Positions 23,981 through 34,371 of a stretch of 37,562 nt of DNA are shown piece by piece. The notes beneath the pieces are model-generated. The model was not told the origin of the DNA. It ran no database searches and saw only the letters and a list, made by a program, of their open reading frames with translations. Where the stretch lies: positions 72,574-110,135 of the forward strand of contig PWGV01000183.1 in NCBI GenBank assembly GCA_003554585.1. The letters are read 5' to 3'. Within the stretch, counting starts at the first letter, position 1; each line of letters opens with the position of its first letter. The DNA comes from Halobacteroidaceae bacterium. GTDB lineage: Bacteria; Bacillota; Halanaerobiia; B1SED10-174. A program made the position numbers and the translations under genes.

Positions 23981-26209
23981 ATGTTTGCAAAGAAATTTAT
24001 GTGGATATTTTTATTCTTTCTTTGCATTTCCGTCCATCTTTCTGCCGCTCCGGCCGATATTAATTTAATTGGGGACGAAGGCCCCTTAAATTTTAAAGCT
24101 GCCGAATGGGACGGGAATTTCTTTGGCCCGGCAAGGGTCCTGGAAGAGATTCTCGATGTTAGGTTGCGCTGGTACGGTAGCCTTAAACTTTTACAGTTTA
24201 ACCTTGACGGGAAAGATTTCCGCTTAAGGGCGGATGACCCCAATATGCAGGCCGGAGAAAAAGTAATTCCCATTGTAGAACCCCGAATTATTGATGATCA
24301 GCTCTGGGTTCCCCTTAAAGATGTACTCGAAGCCCTGAAATATAGTGTGGTTTACGAATCCGAGGATAATTCCTTGCGGATAGCTTCCGAGCCTATTATA
24401 ATAAAAAGGGTTGACTGGGATAGAAGCCAGCAGAAACTGGTAGTTGAAGCAGAAGAAAAATTTACATATGAAATGGGAGAAGAAGGTTTCTTTTCACTGA
24501 AAGCATTCGGTGTCCGGCTTGACGAGGCACTGCAAAAGTATACCCTCCCTGCGGATTTGATCTGGGAGCGGGATAATTTAGAGTCCGAACAGCTGGTTCA
24601 ACCTCTTCGGATAAAAGAGGAAGAAGGCAAGACCTTTTCTTTAACCTTCCAGTTTCCTGCGCAGCTTTTAGAGGTTGACTACCGCCGGGAAATGGGGCAA
24701 CTCCGGGTAGAATACGAGGGTTTGCCCCTGGAGTACCACCTGGAGCAGGGGAAGGATTCTCATATTCTCCACCTGGAAAATACTGTTCCATCGGACAGGT
24801 TCCTGGCGCCGGGAATTGAATTTAAGACCATTGAAGGCCCCAATCCCAGTGTTGAACTTTATTTTTCTACTCCGGATAATGTTGATTTTGATTTCCGGTC
24901 CCTGGGCGATAATAGGGTGGTCCTGGACTGGGTTGGGGACGGTTACATAGAGGATATAAACTGGGTAATGCGGGGAGGGGAAAGGCAGCTTGTAATAACC
25001 TCTTCTCGACCCATGGAAATGGAAAGTTTTATCCTGGAAGAACCCAAAAGACTGGTTTTTGACCTGGGAAAAACCTGGCTTCCGGGTCCGGGTTCGACCA
25101 TTCCCATCGGCGAACTGGGTATAAAGCAAGCCCGTTACTCCCAGTTTGAACCGGAAAAAGTCCGACTCGTCCTGGACTTAAACGAGTTCCCCGAGTACGA
25201 GGTCCAGTCGGTTGAAGGAGACCGGTATCAGAAAATAATCCACTTTCCCGGAGGGCAGGAATCCGGGGAAAGAGAAATAGAAGAAAGAGATGAGGTTGAA
25301 CCCAGGGAAAAATATGATTACGATTATCCCCATCTGGTCTCGATAGATAAAGAACCGGGAAGCAATTTTGACCTTTACCACATTGATTTGAGTGAGGCCA
25401 CGCGGTACGAGGTAAGCACTCTAACCAGTCCCGACCGGGTTATTGTTGACATCGAAGATACCCGGGTAGGAATAGAAAACCTGCGGGCTTTTAATTCCAC
25501 TCCGGTAAAAGGGGTCCGGGTTGGACAGTTGAGCAACAACCCGGATATTGTCCGGATTGTCTTTGACCTGGAATACCGGTCTGATTATGATGTTAAATCT
25601 CCTCCCAGCTCAGATCGGATAACGGTCCAGTTTCCCCGGTCTCCCGTTGCAGGAAGGGTAATAGTTATTGATCCGGGGCACGGGGGAATGGATCCTGGGG
25701 CCATAAGCCCTTCCGGAGTTATGGAAAAGGACGTGGTCCTGGCAATTTCTTTGAAACTGGAGAAACTTCTCCATGACGCCGGGGCTTTGCCTATCATGAC
25801 CCGCTACCGGGACGAATTTATTCCCCTGCGGGAAAGAGCAGAATTTGCCAACCGGGCCAGGGCTGATATTTTTATCAGTATTCATGCCAATTCAGTAGCC
25901 CGGGATATTCCCGAAGGAACTGAAACCTATGTCCGAACTGGCGCGGGAACAACAACCCGTTTTCTGGCGGAAGAAGTGCAGCGGCAGGTGGTTGAAACGC
26001 TGGGTCTCCTGGACAGGGGGGTAAAACAGAAGAATTACGCGGTTTTGCATCCACTAAAAATGCCTGGTATACTGCATGAAGTTGCTTTTTTATCCAACCT
26101 TCGTGAAGAAGCTATTTTGATTGATCCGGTCTGGCAGCAGAGAACAGCCGAAGCTATTTTTAGTGCACTTAACAGCTATTTTTCCAATCCGAATCGGGGT
26201 GCAAGATAG
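23981..26209 (+). CDS. N-acetylmuramoyl-L-alanine amidase with AMIN repeats
   Basis: A 742-residue exported cell-wall hydrolase. A signal peptide (FMWIFLFFLCISVHLSAA) is followed by a copper-amine-oxidase-N-type stalk domain (to about 135), three or so AMIN-like beta domains that bind peptidoglycan or envelope sites (about 135-550), and an Amidase_3 catalytic domain (from about 557). The zinc ligands are His567 in DPGHGG, Glu in VMEKD and His in SIHANS; the catalytic Glu lies in LHEVAFLSN. It cleaves the bond between N-acetylmuramic acid and L-alanine, probably during cell separation. AMIN domains often place such enzymes at the septum. It starts an operon with two membrane-protein genes. Confidence 0.92.
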   Translation: MFAKKFMWIFLFFLCISVHLSAAPADINLIGDEGPLNFKAAEWDGNFFGPARVLEEILDVRLRWYGSLKLLQFNLDGKDFRLRADDPNMQAGEKVIPIVEPRIIDDQLWVPLKDVLEALKYSVVYESEDNSLRIASEPIIIKRVDWDRSQQKLVVEAEEKFTYEMGEEGFFSLKAFGVRLDEALQKYTLPADLIWERDNLESEQLVQPLRIKEEEGKTFSLTFQFPAQLLEVDYRREMGQLRVEYEGLPLEYHLEQGKDSHILHLENTVPSDRFLAPGIEFKTIEGPNPSVELYFSTPDNVDFDFRSLGDNRVVLDWVGDGYIEDINWVMRGGERQLVITSSRPMEMESFILEEPKRLVFDLGKTWLPGPGSTIPIGELGIKQARYSQFEPEKVRLVLDLNEFPEYEVQSVEGDRYQKIIHFPGGQESGEREIEERDEVEPREKYDYDYPHLVSIDKEPGSNFDLYHIDLSEATRYEVSTLTSPDRVIVDIEDTRVGIENLRAFNSTPVKGVRVGQLSNNPDIVRIVFDLEYRSDYDVKSPPSSDRITVQFPRSPVAGRVIVIDPGHGGMDPGAISPSGVMEKDVVLAISLKLEKLLHDAGALPIMTRYRDEFIPLRERAEFANRARADIFISIHANSVARDIPEGTETYVRTGAGTTTRFLAEEVQRQVVETLGLLDRGVKQKNYAVLHPLKMPGILHEVAFLSNLREEAILIDPVWQQRTAEAIFSALNSYFSNPNRGAR

Positions 26210-26743
26210 ATGTTTACTGATTCCCTTATTCTGGGAGCCCTATTAATTTTTTGCCTGCGGATAATTGATGTTTCCATGGGAACCATCCGGATTATTTATG
26301 TTTTCAAGGGCCGGAGATGGATTGCCGCGGGGATCGGTTTTGTAGAGATAACAATTTTTATTTATGCCCTGGGTAATGTGGTTGCAAACCTGGACAACTG
26401 GGTGAATATCATAGCCTATTCAATGGGTTTTGCCGGGGGAACCATCCTGGGTAGCGTTATCGAAGAAAAGATGGCTCTGGGTTTTATGACGGTTCAGATT
26501 ATTCCTTCAACAGGTCATCAGGCAGATCTGGCCAACCTTCTCCGGGAGGAAGGTTTCGGGGTTACTGCTTTTGACGCCTGGGGCAGGGATGGCTCCAAGG
26601 TCGTTTTACTGGTCCACTTATTCCGCAAAGACTGGGGGAAATTGCAGGAGATCCTGAATAATCGTGATCAGGGTGCCTTTATCACGGTAATGGATACTCG
26701 CAGCACCAAGGGTGGCTACCTAAAACTCCTGAAGAAAAAATGA
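26210..26743 (+). CDS. UPF0316/DUF2179 membrane protein
   Basis: A 177-residue protein with three N-terminal membrane segments, the conserved RIIDVSMGTIRIIYVFKGRRW, and a C-terminal soluble DUF2179 domain (GHQADLANLLREEGFGVTAFDAWG). Related domains bind small ligands, and second-messenger sensing has been suggested for the class, but the function here is unknown. It begins on the base after the amidase stop and overlaps the next gene by four bases. Confidence 0.85.
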   Translation: MFTDSLILGALLIFCLRIIDVSMGTIRIIYVFKGRRWIAAGIGFVEITIFIYALGNVVANLDNWVNIIAYSMGFAGGTILGSVIEEKMALGFMTVQIIPSTGHQADLANLLREEGFGVTAFDAWGRDGSKVVLLVHLFRKDWGKLQEILNNRDQGAFITVMDTRSTKGGYLKLLKKK

Positions 26744-27207
26744 TCCTTTTTATAACAATAATTCTTTTTATCCTGGGTCTTTTAGGGACCCTTCTTCCTT
26801 TTTTGCCTGGTCCTTTATTGATCTGGCTGGGAGTTTTTATTTTCGGCTGGGCTGATGGTTTTGTTTCCGTTGACCTAACGCATCTGGTAGGGCAGGGAAT
26901 TCTGGTAGGAATAGTTTTTGCCGTGGACTGGATGAGCAGTTTTATCGGCGTGAAAAGGGCAGGAGGTTCGAGGGCAGCTCTTTTCGGGGCAGCCGCAGGC
27001 CTGCCTGTTGGTTTAATTATACTTGGACCCCTGGGGATTATCATCGGCCCACTGGCCGGTGCTTTTCTTGTGGAGTTTATCTCCCGCAGAAACCTGGAAA
27101 AAGCTCTCCGGGTCAGTATTGGTTCCCTGGTTGGATTTTTGGGAGGGACTTTTTTCAAGTTGGTTGTGGGAGTGGTTATGATTGTGTGGTTTTTCCTGGT
27201 TATTTAA
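26740..27207 (+). CDS. DUF456 family membrane protein
   Basis: A 155-residue very hydrophobic protein with four or five membrane helices and the Gly-rich pattern of DUF456: LGLLGTLLPFLPGPLLIWLG near the start and GLPVGLIILGPLGIIIGPLAGAFL in the middle. Its function is unknown. The ATG overlaps the preceding stop (ATGA). No terminator separates it from the glutamate mutase genes 36 bases downstream, so read-through is possible. Confidence 0.82.
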   Translation: MILFITIILFILGLLGTLLPFLPGPLLIWLGVFIFGWADGFVSVDLTHLVGQGILVGIVFAVDWMSSFIGVKRAGGSRAALFGAAAGLPVGLIILGPLGIIIGPLAGAFLVEFISRRNLEKALRVSIGSLVGFLGGTFFKLVVGVVMIVWFFLVI

Positions 27208-27243
27208 TGAAAAAAATGTCCTAGAAAAGAGGAGTTGAGGATA

Positions 27244-28470
27244 ATGTCAAAAAAGCCCATCGGGATATTTGATTCTGGTGTGGGGGGGTTGACTATTGCA
27301 AGCGAAATAAAAAAAATCATGCCCCGGGAAAACTTTATTTATTTTGGAGATACCCAGCATAACCCATACGGGCCCCGGCCGTTGAGCCAGGTCAGGTGTT
27401 ATGTAGATTTCATTTCCCGCTACTTTGTCGAGGAGAGGGAATGCAAGGGAATCGTAATCGCCTGTAATACCGCGGCTATCGCAGGCAAAGAAATGGTCCG
27501 GGGAAAATATGATATTCCGGTCTTGGGTCCGGTTGGAGCGGGAGCCCGGGCCGCAGTCCAGGAAACTCGCAACGGGCGAATTGGAGTAGTTGCCACCGAG
27601 GGAACAATTAAGAGTGGAGCCTACCGCGAGGCTATTCTGGATATAGACGACACAATGAAAGTTTTTGGGGTTATGGCACCACGTTTTGTGACCCTGGTAG
27701 AGAGTGGAGAGTTTTCTTCAGAGCGGGTGCGGGAAATTGCGGGGGAATACCTGCAGGAATTACTTGATGCAGATGTAGATACCCTGATTTTAGGCTGTAC
27801 CCATTACCCCTATCTGACCGAGGCCATTAAGGAAGTAGTGGGAGATGATGTGGCAGTTGTATTTCCCGGCGAGGCCATTGCCCTTGAGTTAAAGGAAAAA
27901 ATTGAAGACAGGGGAGAAGCAGCTCCTTCTGATCATGAAGGGGAGGGAGAATTTCTGGTAAGCAACTTAGAAGCGCTTTCTCCTGACTTCCTGGAAGTCG
28001 GTCCCCAGACCCTGGGGTTGGGGGTCCTGTCTTTTTCTGAATCCGATATATTCCGCCGGCCCAAGACTGTTGTCCTGGGGGTAATCGGTGCAGACGTCCA
28101 CGCAGTGGGAAACCGGATCCTTGAATATGCCCTGGAAGAAGCGGGTTTCAAGGTTGTTAATATCGGTGTAATGGCTTCTCAACAGGAATTTATCGACGCA
28201 GCCATAGAAACAGGTGCCGAGGCTATTCTGGTTTCCTCCCTGTACGGCCACGGAGAGATGGACTGCCGGGGTCTGCGGGAAAAATGCGTGGAGATGGGCC
28301 TGGAAGATATGTTGCTCTATGTTGGAGGAAACCTGGTTATCGGTAAACAGAGCTGGCCTGAAGTCCGGGAAAAATTCAAGGACATGGGTTTCGATCGAGT
28401 TTACCCTCCGGGTACCACCCCGGAAGAAGCGATCAACGATTTGCGCCGGGACCTGTACTGCGGAAATTAA
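27244..28470 (+). CDS. Glutamate racemase-glutamate mutase subunit S fusion protein
   Basis: A 408-residue two-domain protein. Residues 1 to about 215 are a glutamate racemase: IFDSGVGGL with Asp10, the two catalytic cysteines Cys74 (ACNTAA) and Cys185 (GCTHYP), and His187, all intact. After a linker of about 55 residues, residues 272-408 form the B12-binding small subunit of glutamate mutase, with the base-off motif Asp284-x-His286-x2-Gly289 (GADVHAVG) and the later [10 protein letters not shown] and GGNLVIGK. The first half interconverts D- and L-glutamate. The second binds adenosylcobalamin and works with GlmE to make (2S,3S)-3-methylaspartate. The ATG at 27244 is nine bases after GGAG. 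The joined frame runs without interruption. Confidence 0.9.
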   Translation: MSKKPIGIFDSGVGGLTIASEIKKIMPRENFIYFGDTQHNPYGPRPLSQVRCYVDFISRYFVEERECKGIVIACNTAAIAGKEMVRGKYDIPVLGPVGAGARAAVQETRNGRIGVVATEGTIKSGAYREAILDIDDTMKVFGVMAPRFVTLVESGEFSSERVREIAGEYLQELLDADVDTLILGCTHYPYLTEAIKEVVGDDVAVVFPGEAIALELKEKIEDRGEAAPSDHEGEGEFLVSNLEALSPDFLEVGPQTLGLGVLSFSESDIFRRPKTVVLGVIGADVHAVGNRILEYALEEAGFKVVNIGVMASQQEFIDAAIETGAEAILVSSLYGHGEMDCRGLREKCVEMGLEDMLLYVGGNLVIGKQSWPEVREKFKDMGFDRVYPPGTTPEEAINDLRRDLYCGN

Positions 28471-28482
28471 GGGGTGAGGTCG

Positions 28483-29889
28483 ATGAACAGTGCAATTCTT
28501 TTTGATATCGGAAGCACGTTTACCAAAGCCAGGATAGTTGATCTCGATAATGGGCAGTTAATTGATTCTGCAGAAGCCTGTACTACCGTGCCTGAAGATG
28601 TGAGTATCGGGGTTAGAAAAGCCCTTGATGCCCTGGGCGAGTGGGAAAATGCCCGGGTTCGCCTGGCCTGTTCCAGTGCTGCCGGGGGGCTTCGCCTGGT
28701 TGCTATCGGTCTGGTGCCTTCGTTAACTGCGGAGGCCGCCCGGCGGGCCGCTCTGGGTGCAGGTGCCCGGGTTTTAAAAACCTATTCTTACGACCTTTCC
28801 CGGGAGGAAGTTCTTGAAATTGAAGAACTCCAGCCCGATATTATCCTTCTGGCGGGAGGAACTGACGGGGGCAACAAGGAACGCCTCCTCGGCAATAGCA
28901 AACTGCTTGCGGATTCCGGACTGAGTTGTCCGCTGGTCCTCGCTGGGAATATAAAGGTTCGCTCCAGGGCGGAAGCAATTTTGTCCGAGGGGAATTTCCG
29001 GGTTTTTCCTACCGAAAATGTAATGCCCGAACTTGAAGTTTTGAATATCGAGCCCTGCCGGAAACTTATCCGCAAGGTTTTTCTGGAAAGAATAACCCGG
29101 GCCAAGGGCCTGGAAAATCTCCCTGCAATCGATAACATATTGATGCCTACCCCCGCGGCTGTTTTAGAAGGAGCAAGTCTTCTTCACCGGGGCCCGGGGG
29201 GCAGACAGCAGGGCTGGGGTGATTTGATGGTTGTTGATATCGGGGGTGCCACTACTGATATCCATTCTCTGGCAAACGGGGAACCGAAATCTCCAGGCGT
29301 AACCCCCAAAGGACTTCCCGAACCCTTTGCCAAGCGGACGGTAGAGGGAGATCTGGGCCTGCGCTACAATGCCCGGAATATTGTCCAGGCCTGGGGAGAG
29401 GAGAGATTTAAAAAACTTCTTGCTGATTTTTACCCGGATCAGGTAAAGGAAGAAGATCTGAAGGAATACCTGCAGAAAATCGAGAGGAAGCCGGGGCGTG
29501 TTCCTCTATCCGATTCGGAGAAAAAAATAGATGCAGCCCTGGGAAGGACTGCAGTTGGTATGAGCAGTGACCGGCACTGCGGGATGCTGGAACAGGTTTA
29601 TACCCCTCAGGGCCCGGTTTTATTCCAGTATGGCAAGGATTTAACCGGGGTGAAAAAGGTAATCGGGTGCGGGGGAGTGCTTGCTAAAGGAACGGACCCT
29701 CCTTTGATAATCGGTGGAGTAGCAGAAGGAACGGGGGAAAGGCAGGTTCTGCGCCCGCAGAACCCGGATTTTTTCCTGGACCGTGATTATGTTTTATTTG
29801 CTGCAGGCCTTCTGGCGGAAGATTATCCCCAAGCAGCCTTCAGGCTTATGGAAAATTCACTAATAAAAATTGAAAGGGGCAAAAGTTAG
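28483..29889 (+). CDS. glmL: Glutamate mutase accessory ATPase GlmL (MutL)
   Basis: A 468-residue actin/Hsp70-fold ATPase. Phosphate loops are visible as [15 protein letters not shown] at the N-terminus and [15 protein letters not shown] in the middle, with GCGGVLAKG in the adenosine region. GlmL lies between the mutase subunit genes in clostridia and is thought to reactivate the enzyme by exchanging damaged cobalamin. The ATG at 28483 is preferred to an in-frame GTG at 28474. It is 12 bases downstream of the racemase-GlmS gene and just before glmE. Confidence 0.92.
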   Translation: MNSAILFDIGSTFTKARIVDLDNGQLIDSAEACTTVPEDVSIGVRKALDALGEWENARVRLACSSAAGGLRLVAIGLVPSLTAEAARRAALGAGARVLKTYSYDLSREEVLEIEELQPDIILLAGGTDGGNKERLLGNSKLLADSGLSCPLVLAGNIKVRSRAEAILSEGNFRVFPTENVMPELEVLNIEPCRKLIRKVFLERITRAKGLENLPAIDNILMPTPAAVLEGASLLHRGPGGRQQGWGDLMVVDIGGATTDIHSLANGEPKSPGVTPKGLPEPFAKRTVEGDLGLRYNARNIVQAWGEERFKKLLADFYPDQVKEEDLKEYLQKIERKPGRVPLSDSEKKIDAALGRTAVGMSSDRHCGMLEQVYTPQGPVLFQYGKDLTGVKKVIGCGGVLAKGTDPPLIIGGVAEGTGERQVLRPQNPDFFLDRDYVLFAAGLLAEDYPQAAFRLMENSLIKIERGKS

Positions 29890-29891
29890 AA

Positions 29892-31358
29892 ATGGAGCTG
29901 GCAAAAGGATCGCTTGCAAATGAAAAGTTAACCTGGGAGCAAATGGAAGAAGAGAGGAAAGAAATTCTTCTGCAGTGGCCCACAGGGAAAGAAGTGGACC
30001 TGGAAGAGGGTATTGAATTCCACAAGCGCCTTCCTGAAAACAAGCGCATGGCGGATGTACTGGGGCAGGCCAAAGAGGAAAGAAAAACCCTGATCCAACC
30101 CCGGGCCGGAGTAGCCCTGGTTGACGAGCATATAGAGCTTTTGAAGTACCTCCAGGATAATGGGGAAGCAGACCTGCTCCCAACAACCATTGACAGCTAT
30201 ACCCGCCAAAATAGGTACCAGGAAGCGGAAAAGGGGATCCTGGAAAGTAAAAACCAGGGGCGTTCTCTGCTGAACGGTTTCCCTGCTGTAAACCATGGTG
30301 TTGGAGTAAGCCGGCGGGTAATCAATGCCCTGGACCGACCGGTCCAGATCCGGCACGGAACCCCGGATGCCCGGCTTTTGGCGGAAATTACTCTGGCCGC
30401 AGGATTTACCGATTTTGAAGGAGGCGGGATTTCCTACAATATCCCCTATGCTAAAAAAGTTTCCCTGGAAGATACCCTGAGTTACTGGCAGTACGTGGAC
30501 CGCCTTGTCGGTTATTACGCCGAGCAGGGAGTAATTATTAACCGGGAGCCCTTTGGCCCCCTGACCGGGACTCTTGTGCCGCCCTCTGTTTCTCATGCAG
30601 TGGCGATAATTGAAGCTCTCCTCGCAGCTGAACAGGGCGTGCGGGCCATTACTATAGGTTACGGGCAGTGCGGAAATCTATTCCAGGACCTTGCTGCCCT
30701 GCAAACCCTGGAAGAACTCGGGGAAGAATACCTGGAGAAAGCAGGGCACGGAGATGTTCTCCTGACCACCGTTTTTCACCAGTGGATGGGTGGTTTTCCC
30801 CAGGATGAAGCCAAGGCTTTTGGAGTGATCTCCTGGGGTGGAGTTACCCCTTCCCTGGCTGCTACAACAAAAATAATTGTCAAGACCCCCCACGAGGCCA
30901 TGGGAATTCCCACAATGGAAGCCAACGCCCAGGGACTCAGGGCTACCAAACAAATGGTCAATATGCTCCGAGACCAGGTTATAGAACAGTCCAAAAAGCT
31001 GGACCTGGAAAAAGAGCTGATCCAGGACGAAGTTAAAGCCATTATCGACAAAGTCCTGGAGTTGGGAGAAGGAGACCTGGCTCAAGGGGTTGTGGCTTCC
31101 TTCCAGGCCGGTGTACTGGATATTCCCTTTGCCCCCTCCCGGTATAACAAGGGACTGACCTTGCCAGCCCGGGATAATGAAGGGGCAGTTAGATTTTTGG
31201 ATACAGGGAACCTACCCTTTCCCAAAGAAATAATTGAGCACCACCAGGAGATGCTAAAAGAGCGAGGACGCAGCGAAGGAAGGGATCCCAGCTTCCAGAT
31301 GGTAATCGACGATATTTATGCCATTGGGAAAGGAATGCTGGTTGGGCGGCCCCGTTGA
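29892..31358 (+). CDS. glmE: Methylaspartate mutase epsilon subunit GlmE (glutamate mutase)
   Basis: A 488-residue TIM-barrel catalytic subunit, close in length and sequence to the clostridial enzyme. Hallmarks are [72 protein letters not shown] and [19 protein letters not shown]. With the B12 subunit it rearranges L-glutamate to 3-methylaspartate by a radical mechanism. The N-terminal match to known GlmE supports the ATG at 29892, although its ribosome binding site (AAAGGGG) is 12 bases away. Confidence 0.95.
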   Translation: MELAKGSLANEKLTWEQMEEERKEILLQWPTGKEVDLEEGIEFHKRLPENKRMADVLGQAKEERKTLIQPRAGVALVDEHIELLKYLQDNGEADLLPTTIDSYTRQNRYQEAEKGILESKNQGRSLLNGFPAVNHGVGVSRRVINALDRPVQIRHGTPDARLLAEITLAAGFTDFEGGGISYNIPYAKKVSLEDTLSYWQYVDRLVGYYAEQGVIINREPFGPLTGTLVPPSVSHAVAIIEALLAAEQGVRAITIGYGQCGNLFQDLAALQTLEELGEEYLEKAGHGDVLLTTVFHQWMGGFPQDEAKAFGVISWGGVTPSLAATTKIIVKTPHEAMGIPTMEANAQGLRATKQMVNMLRDQVIEQSKKLDLEKELIQDEVKAIIDKVLELGEGDLAQGVVASFQAGVLDIPFAPSRYNKGLTLPARDNEGAVRFLDTGNLPFPKEIIEHHQEMLKERGRSEGRDPSFQMVIDDIYAIGKGMLVGRPR

Positions 31359-31373
31359 AAGGAGTCTTGAAAT

Positions 31374-32621
31374 ATGGAGATAATTGACGTTATAGCTGCA
31401 CCCGGTTCAACCGGGTTTTACTTCGATGATCAGCAGGCAATAAAGCAGGATGCAGAAGAAGATGGCTTTGCCTACCTGGGACAGACCAGAACAGCAGGTT
31501 TTAGTTCGATTCGCCAGAAAGGGGAATCCCTTTCCATTATGCTCGTTTTGGACAATGGGCAGGTAGCCTGGGGAGATTGTGCTGCCGTCCAGTACTCCGG
31601 TGCAGGGGGCCGGGATCCGCTCTTTCTGGCCCGGGATTTTAAACCCCTGGTTGAGGGCCAAATAAAAGATATCCTGGTAGGGAGAGAGCTGACCTCCTTT
31701 CGGGAGCTGACCAGGGAGGTGAACAATTATGAGCTAGGAGGGAGGCCCCTTCACCTTGCTTTACAGTATGGCCTCTCCCAGGCCCTATTAGATGCTGTGG
31801 CCCGGGCCCGCCAGAAATTAATGGTGGAGGTTCTCCTGGCGGAATACGAGCTGCCCCGGCCGGATAAGGGAATTCCGATTTTTGCCCAGACCGGCGATGA
31901 CAGGTATACCAACGTGGACAAGATGATAATTAAAGAGGTAGATGTTCTGCCCCACGGACTGATAAATAACGTTAAGAAAAAACTCGGTCCCCGGGGTGAG
32001 AAGCTGATCGAATATATTCAGTGGATAAAAAGCAGAATAGAGAAAATAGGCGCAGAAGACTACCGGCCCATCTTTCATTTTGATGTTTATGGAACCATAG
32101 GTATTGCCTTCGCGGACAACATGCAGGCCATGCGGGATTACCTTCTCCAGGTTGAACAGGCTGCTGCTCCCTTTAAGGTCCGGGTTGAGGGTCCCATGGA
32201 TGCTGGTAATAAAAAGGACCAGATAGAACAGCTGGCCCGCCTGACTGCTATGCTGGACGAAGGTGGTAGTGGGTTGGAGCTTGTTGCTGATGAGTGGTGT
32301 AATACCCTGCAGGATATTAAGGATTTTGTTGCCGCAGGGGCTGGCCACATGATGCAGATAAAAACTCCCGACCTGGGTGGTGTGGAGAATACTGTGGAAG
32401 CAGTTCTCCACTGCCTGGAAAATGGAGCAGGTGCTTACCAGGGTGGGACCTGCAATGAGACCGACCGTTCGGCCCGGGTTTGTGTCCACACTGCTCTTGC
32501 GGCCCGGCCCCAACAGATGCTGGCCAAACCGGGGATGGGTGTTGATGAAGGTTTAATGATTGTTCAGAACGAGATGAACCGGACCCTGGCTCTCCTGGAA
32601 AGGGGGCAAAACAATGGATAA
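31374..32621 (+). CDS. mal: Methylaspartate ammonia-lyase
   Basis: A 415-residue enolase-superfamily enzyme, the usual length for this lyase. His194 (LPHGLINN) and Lys330 (MQIKTPDLGG) correspond to the two catalytic bases of the Clostridium tetanomorphum enzyme. Metal-binding acids are expected in FHFDVYG, RVEGPMD and ELVADEW. It removes ammonia from 3-methylaspartate to give mesaconate in the cytoplasm, the second step of glutamate fermentation. ATG follows AAAGGAG. The last eight bases overlap the next gene. Confidence 0.95.
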   Translation: MEIIDVIAAPGSTGFYFDDQQAIKQDAEEDGFAYLGQTRTAGFSSIRQKGESLSIMLVLDNGQVAWGDCAAVQYSGAGGRDPLFLARDFKPLVEGQIKDILVGRELTSFRELTREVNNYELGGRPLHLALQYGLSQALLDAVARARQKLMVEVLLAEYELPRPDKGIPIFAQTGDDRYTNVDKMIIKEVDVLPHGLINNVKKKLGPRGEKLIEYIQWIKSRIEKIGAEDYRPIFHFDVYGTIGIAFADNMQAMRDYLLQVEQAAAPFKVRVEGPMDAGNKKDQIEQLARLTAMLDEGGSGLELVADEWCNTLQDIKDFVAAGAGHMMQIKTPDLGGVENTVEAVLHCLENGAGAYQGGTCNETDRSARVCVHTALAARPQQMLAKPGMGVDEGLMIVQNEMNRTLALLERGQNNG

Positions 32622-33996
32622 AGAAATTACAATTCTTTCGCCGACTGCCATTCTGGGTTACGGCTTTCCCAGAACATCCTGGGAAAAGGGGCTCCAGGCC
32701 AAACCCGACCTGATTGCTGTTGATGCGGGTTCGGTAGATCCCGGTCCCTTTTACCTCGGTTCGGGAAAATCCTTTACCGACCGCAGTGGAGTCAAGAGAG
32801 ATCTGAGGTACATTCTGAACGGGGCCGTGGAACTCAATATCCCGGTTTTAATTGGGACGGCCGGCGGGGCAGGAGCCGATACCCACCTGCAGTGGTGCAG
32901 GGAAATTATCGCTGCAATCGCCCGGGAGGACGGTTTGCAGTTTGACCTGGCAGTAATCGGGGCTGAAGTTCCCAAAAAACAGGCTCGCGATTGGTACAGG
33001 CAGGGAAAATTCGAAGAAAATGGAGACCTGCCCCTTAATGAGGAAGAACTTGAAAAAGCAGACCGGATTGTTGCCCAGATGGGCAGCGAACCGTTTATAA
33101 ATGCCCTGGAAAAGGGTGCCCAGGTGATCCTGGCGGGGCGGGCTTATGATCCATCGGTTTTTGCAGCCTATCCCATCTGGAAGGGTTACGATCCCGCCCT
33201 GGCTTTACACCTGGGAAAAATACTGGAATGTGCGGCAATTGCTTCCGAACCTGGCAGTGGACGGGACGCGATGTTGGGTGTTCTGGGAGAGGATTATTTT
33301 CAGGTGGAACCCCTGAATACTAAAAGGCGTTGCACACCAACTTCCGTTGCGGCGCATACTCTTTACGAGAAAAAAGACCCGTTGCACCTCCCCGGGCCAG
33401 GAGGAGAACTTAACCTGGAGGAAACTTCGTTTAAGGCAATTAGTGACCGGAGGGTTGAAGTCAGGGGAACCAGATTTGTACCCACCCCCAGCTATTTTTT
33501 AAAGCTGGAAGGAGCAAAAAAGGTTGGCTACCGGACAATTTCCATCGCGGGGGTCCGGGATCCCATAATGATCAGAGAAATTGACAATATTATCCGGGAA
33601 GTCAGAGCAGAGGTGGAGGATAATTTCCAGGGGGAGATTGATCCTTCCCAGTTCCATATCCTTTTCCGGACCTACGGTAAGGATGGCGTAATGGGTGACC
33701 TGGAACCTGCTCCATTTGAGGGGCATGAGCTGGGGCTCGTTATTGAAGCAGTTGCTCCAACCCAGGCCTGGGCGGATACACTCTGCAGCTTTGCTCGTTC
33801 TACAATGCTCCATTATGGATATGCTGGTCGGATTTCTACTGCCGGAAATCTTGCCTTTCCCTATTCCCCTTCGGATTTTTCGGGGGGAGCGGTTTATGAA
33901 TTCAATATCCACCACCTTGTGGCAGTGGAAGACCCCGCAGGACAATTTCCGGTAAAATTCAACCCTGGCTTTGAAGGGAGGGGCCCTGATGCCTGA
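32614..33996 (+). CDS. AtuA-like (DUF1446) protein of the glutamate mutase operon
   Basis: A 460-residue protein of the AtuA/DUF1446 family: DLIAVDAGSVDPGPFYLGSG near the start, IGTAGGAGADTHLQWC, then VILAGRAYDPSVFA and RRCTPTSVAAHTLYEK. AtuA itself belongs to acyclic terpene catabolism, but close relatives recur beside glutamate mutase genes, where their reaction is not known. The overlap with the methylaspartase gene (8 bases) and the DUF4387 gene (8 bases) shows tight coupling to mesaconate formation. A role in a later step or in quality control of the pathway is inference. It is cytoplasmic, without signal peptide. Confidence 0.88.
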   Translation: MDKEITILSPTAILGYGFPRTSWEKGLQAKPDLIAVDAGSVDPGPFYLGSGKSFTDRSGVKRDLRYILNGAVELNIPVLIGTAGGAGADTHLQWCREIIAAIAREDGLQFDLAVIGAEVPKKQARDWYRQGKFEENGDLPLNEEELEKADRIVAQMGSEPFINALEKGAQVILAGRAYDPSVFAAYPIWKGYDPALALHLGKILECAAIASEPGSGRDAMLGVLGEDYFQVEPLNTKRRCTPTSVAAHTLYEKKDPLHLPGPGGELNLEETSFKAISDRRVEVRGTRFVPTPSYFLKLEGAKKVGYRTISIAGVRDPIMIREIDNIIREVRAEVEDNFQGEIDPSQFHILFRTYGKDGVMGDLEPAPFEGHELGLVIEAVAPTQAWADTLCSFARSTMLHYGYAGRISTAGNLAFPYSPSDFSGGAVYEFNIHHLVAVEDPAGQFPVKFNPGFEGRGPDA

Positions 33997-34342
33997 GAAA
34001 TCTCTAATCGAACTCTGCAGGGTTATCCGCAGCAAAAATGCGGGACCTTTTGAGCTCACGCTGGACCTTATTTTTAAGAACACTGAAGATTACGAGAAGG
34101 TAAAGGAAACCCGGGGAATTAATCCCGAATTAATCGCCCGGCTGTACCGGATACCGGAAAAAGACGTTTTAAGCCTGGTCTATTTTGATCCGGCACGGGC
34201 CATAAAAGCAACCATTAAAAGGCCCTTTGGGGCAGGTTCCCTCGGGGAAACTGATGTTTATGGAGCGCAGCAGCATGCACCCCTCCTGGAAGTGGAACTT
34301 GATCTTCCCGCTGATTTTGACAAGCAAAAGGACCTGGGGTAA
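33989..34342 (+). CDS. DUF4387 family protein
   Basis: A 117-residue soluble protein matching DUF4387: SLIELCRVIRSKNAGPFELTLDLIF, then ISRL-like IARLYRIPEKDVLSLVYFDPARAIKATIKRP and SLGETDVYGAQQHAPLL. The family usually accompanies or is fused to AtuA-like proteins, so the two probably form one complex. The ATG at 33989 is chosen because GGGAGGGG precedes it; an earlier in-frame TTG lies upstream of that site. Function unknown. Confidence 0.87.
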   Translation: MPEKSLIELCRVIRSKNAGPFELTLDLIFKNTEDYEKVKETRGINPELIARLYRIPEKDVLSLVYFDPARAIKATIKRPFGAGSLGETDVYGAQQHAPLLEVELDLPADFDKQKDLG

Positions 34343-34371
34343 GATAAAGGGAAGGGAAAGGAGGGGAAACA

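Noticed and set aside
31818-32513. 231-codon minus-strand frame
   Set aside because: It is antisense to the methylaspartate ammonia-lyase, which carries all catalytic residues in the plus frame.
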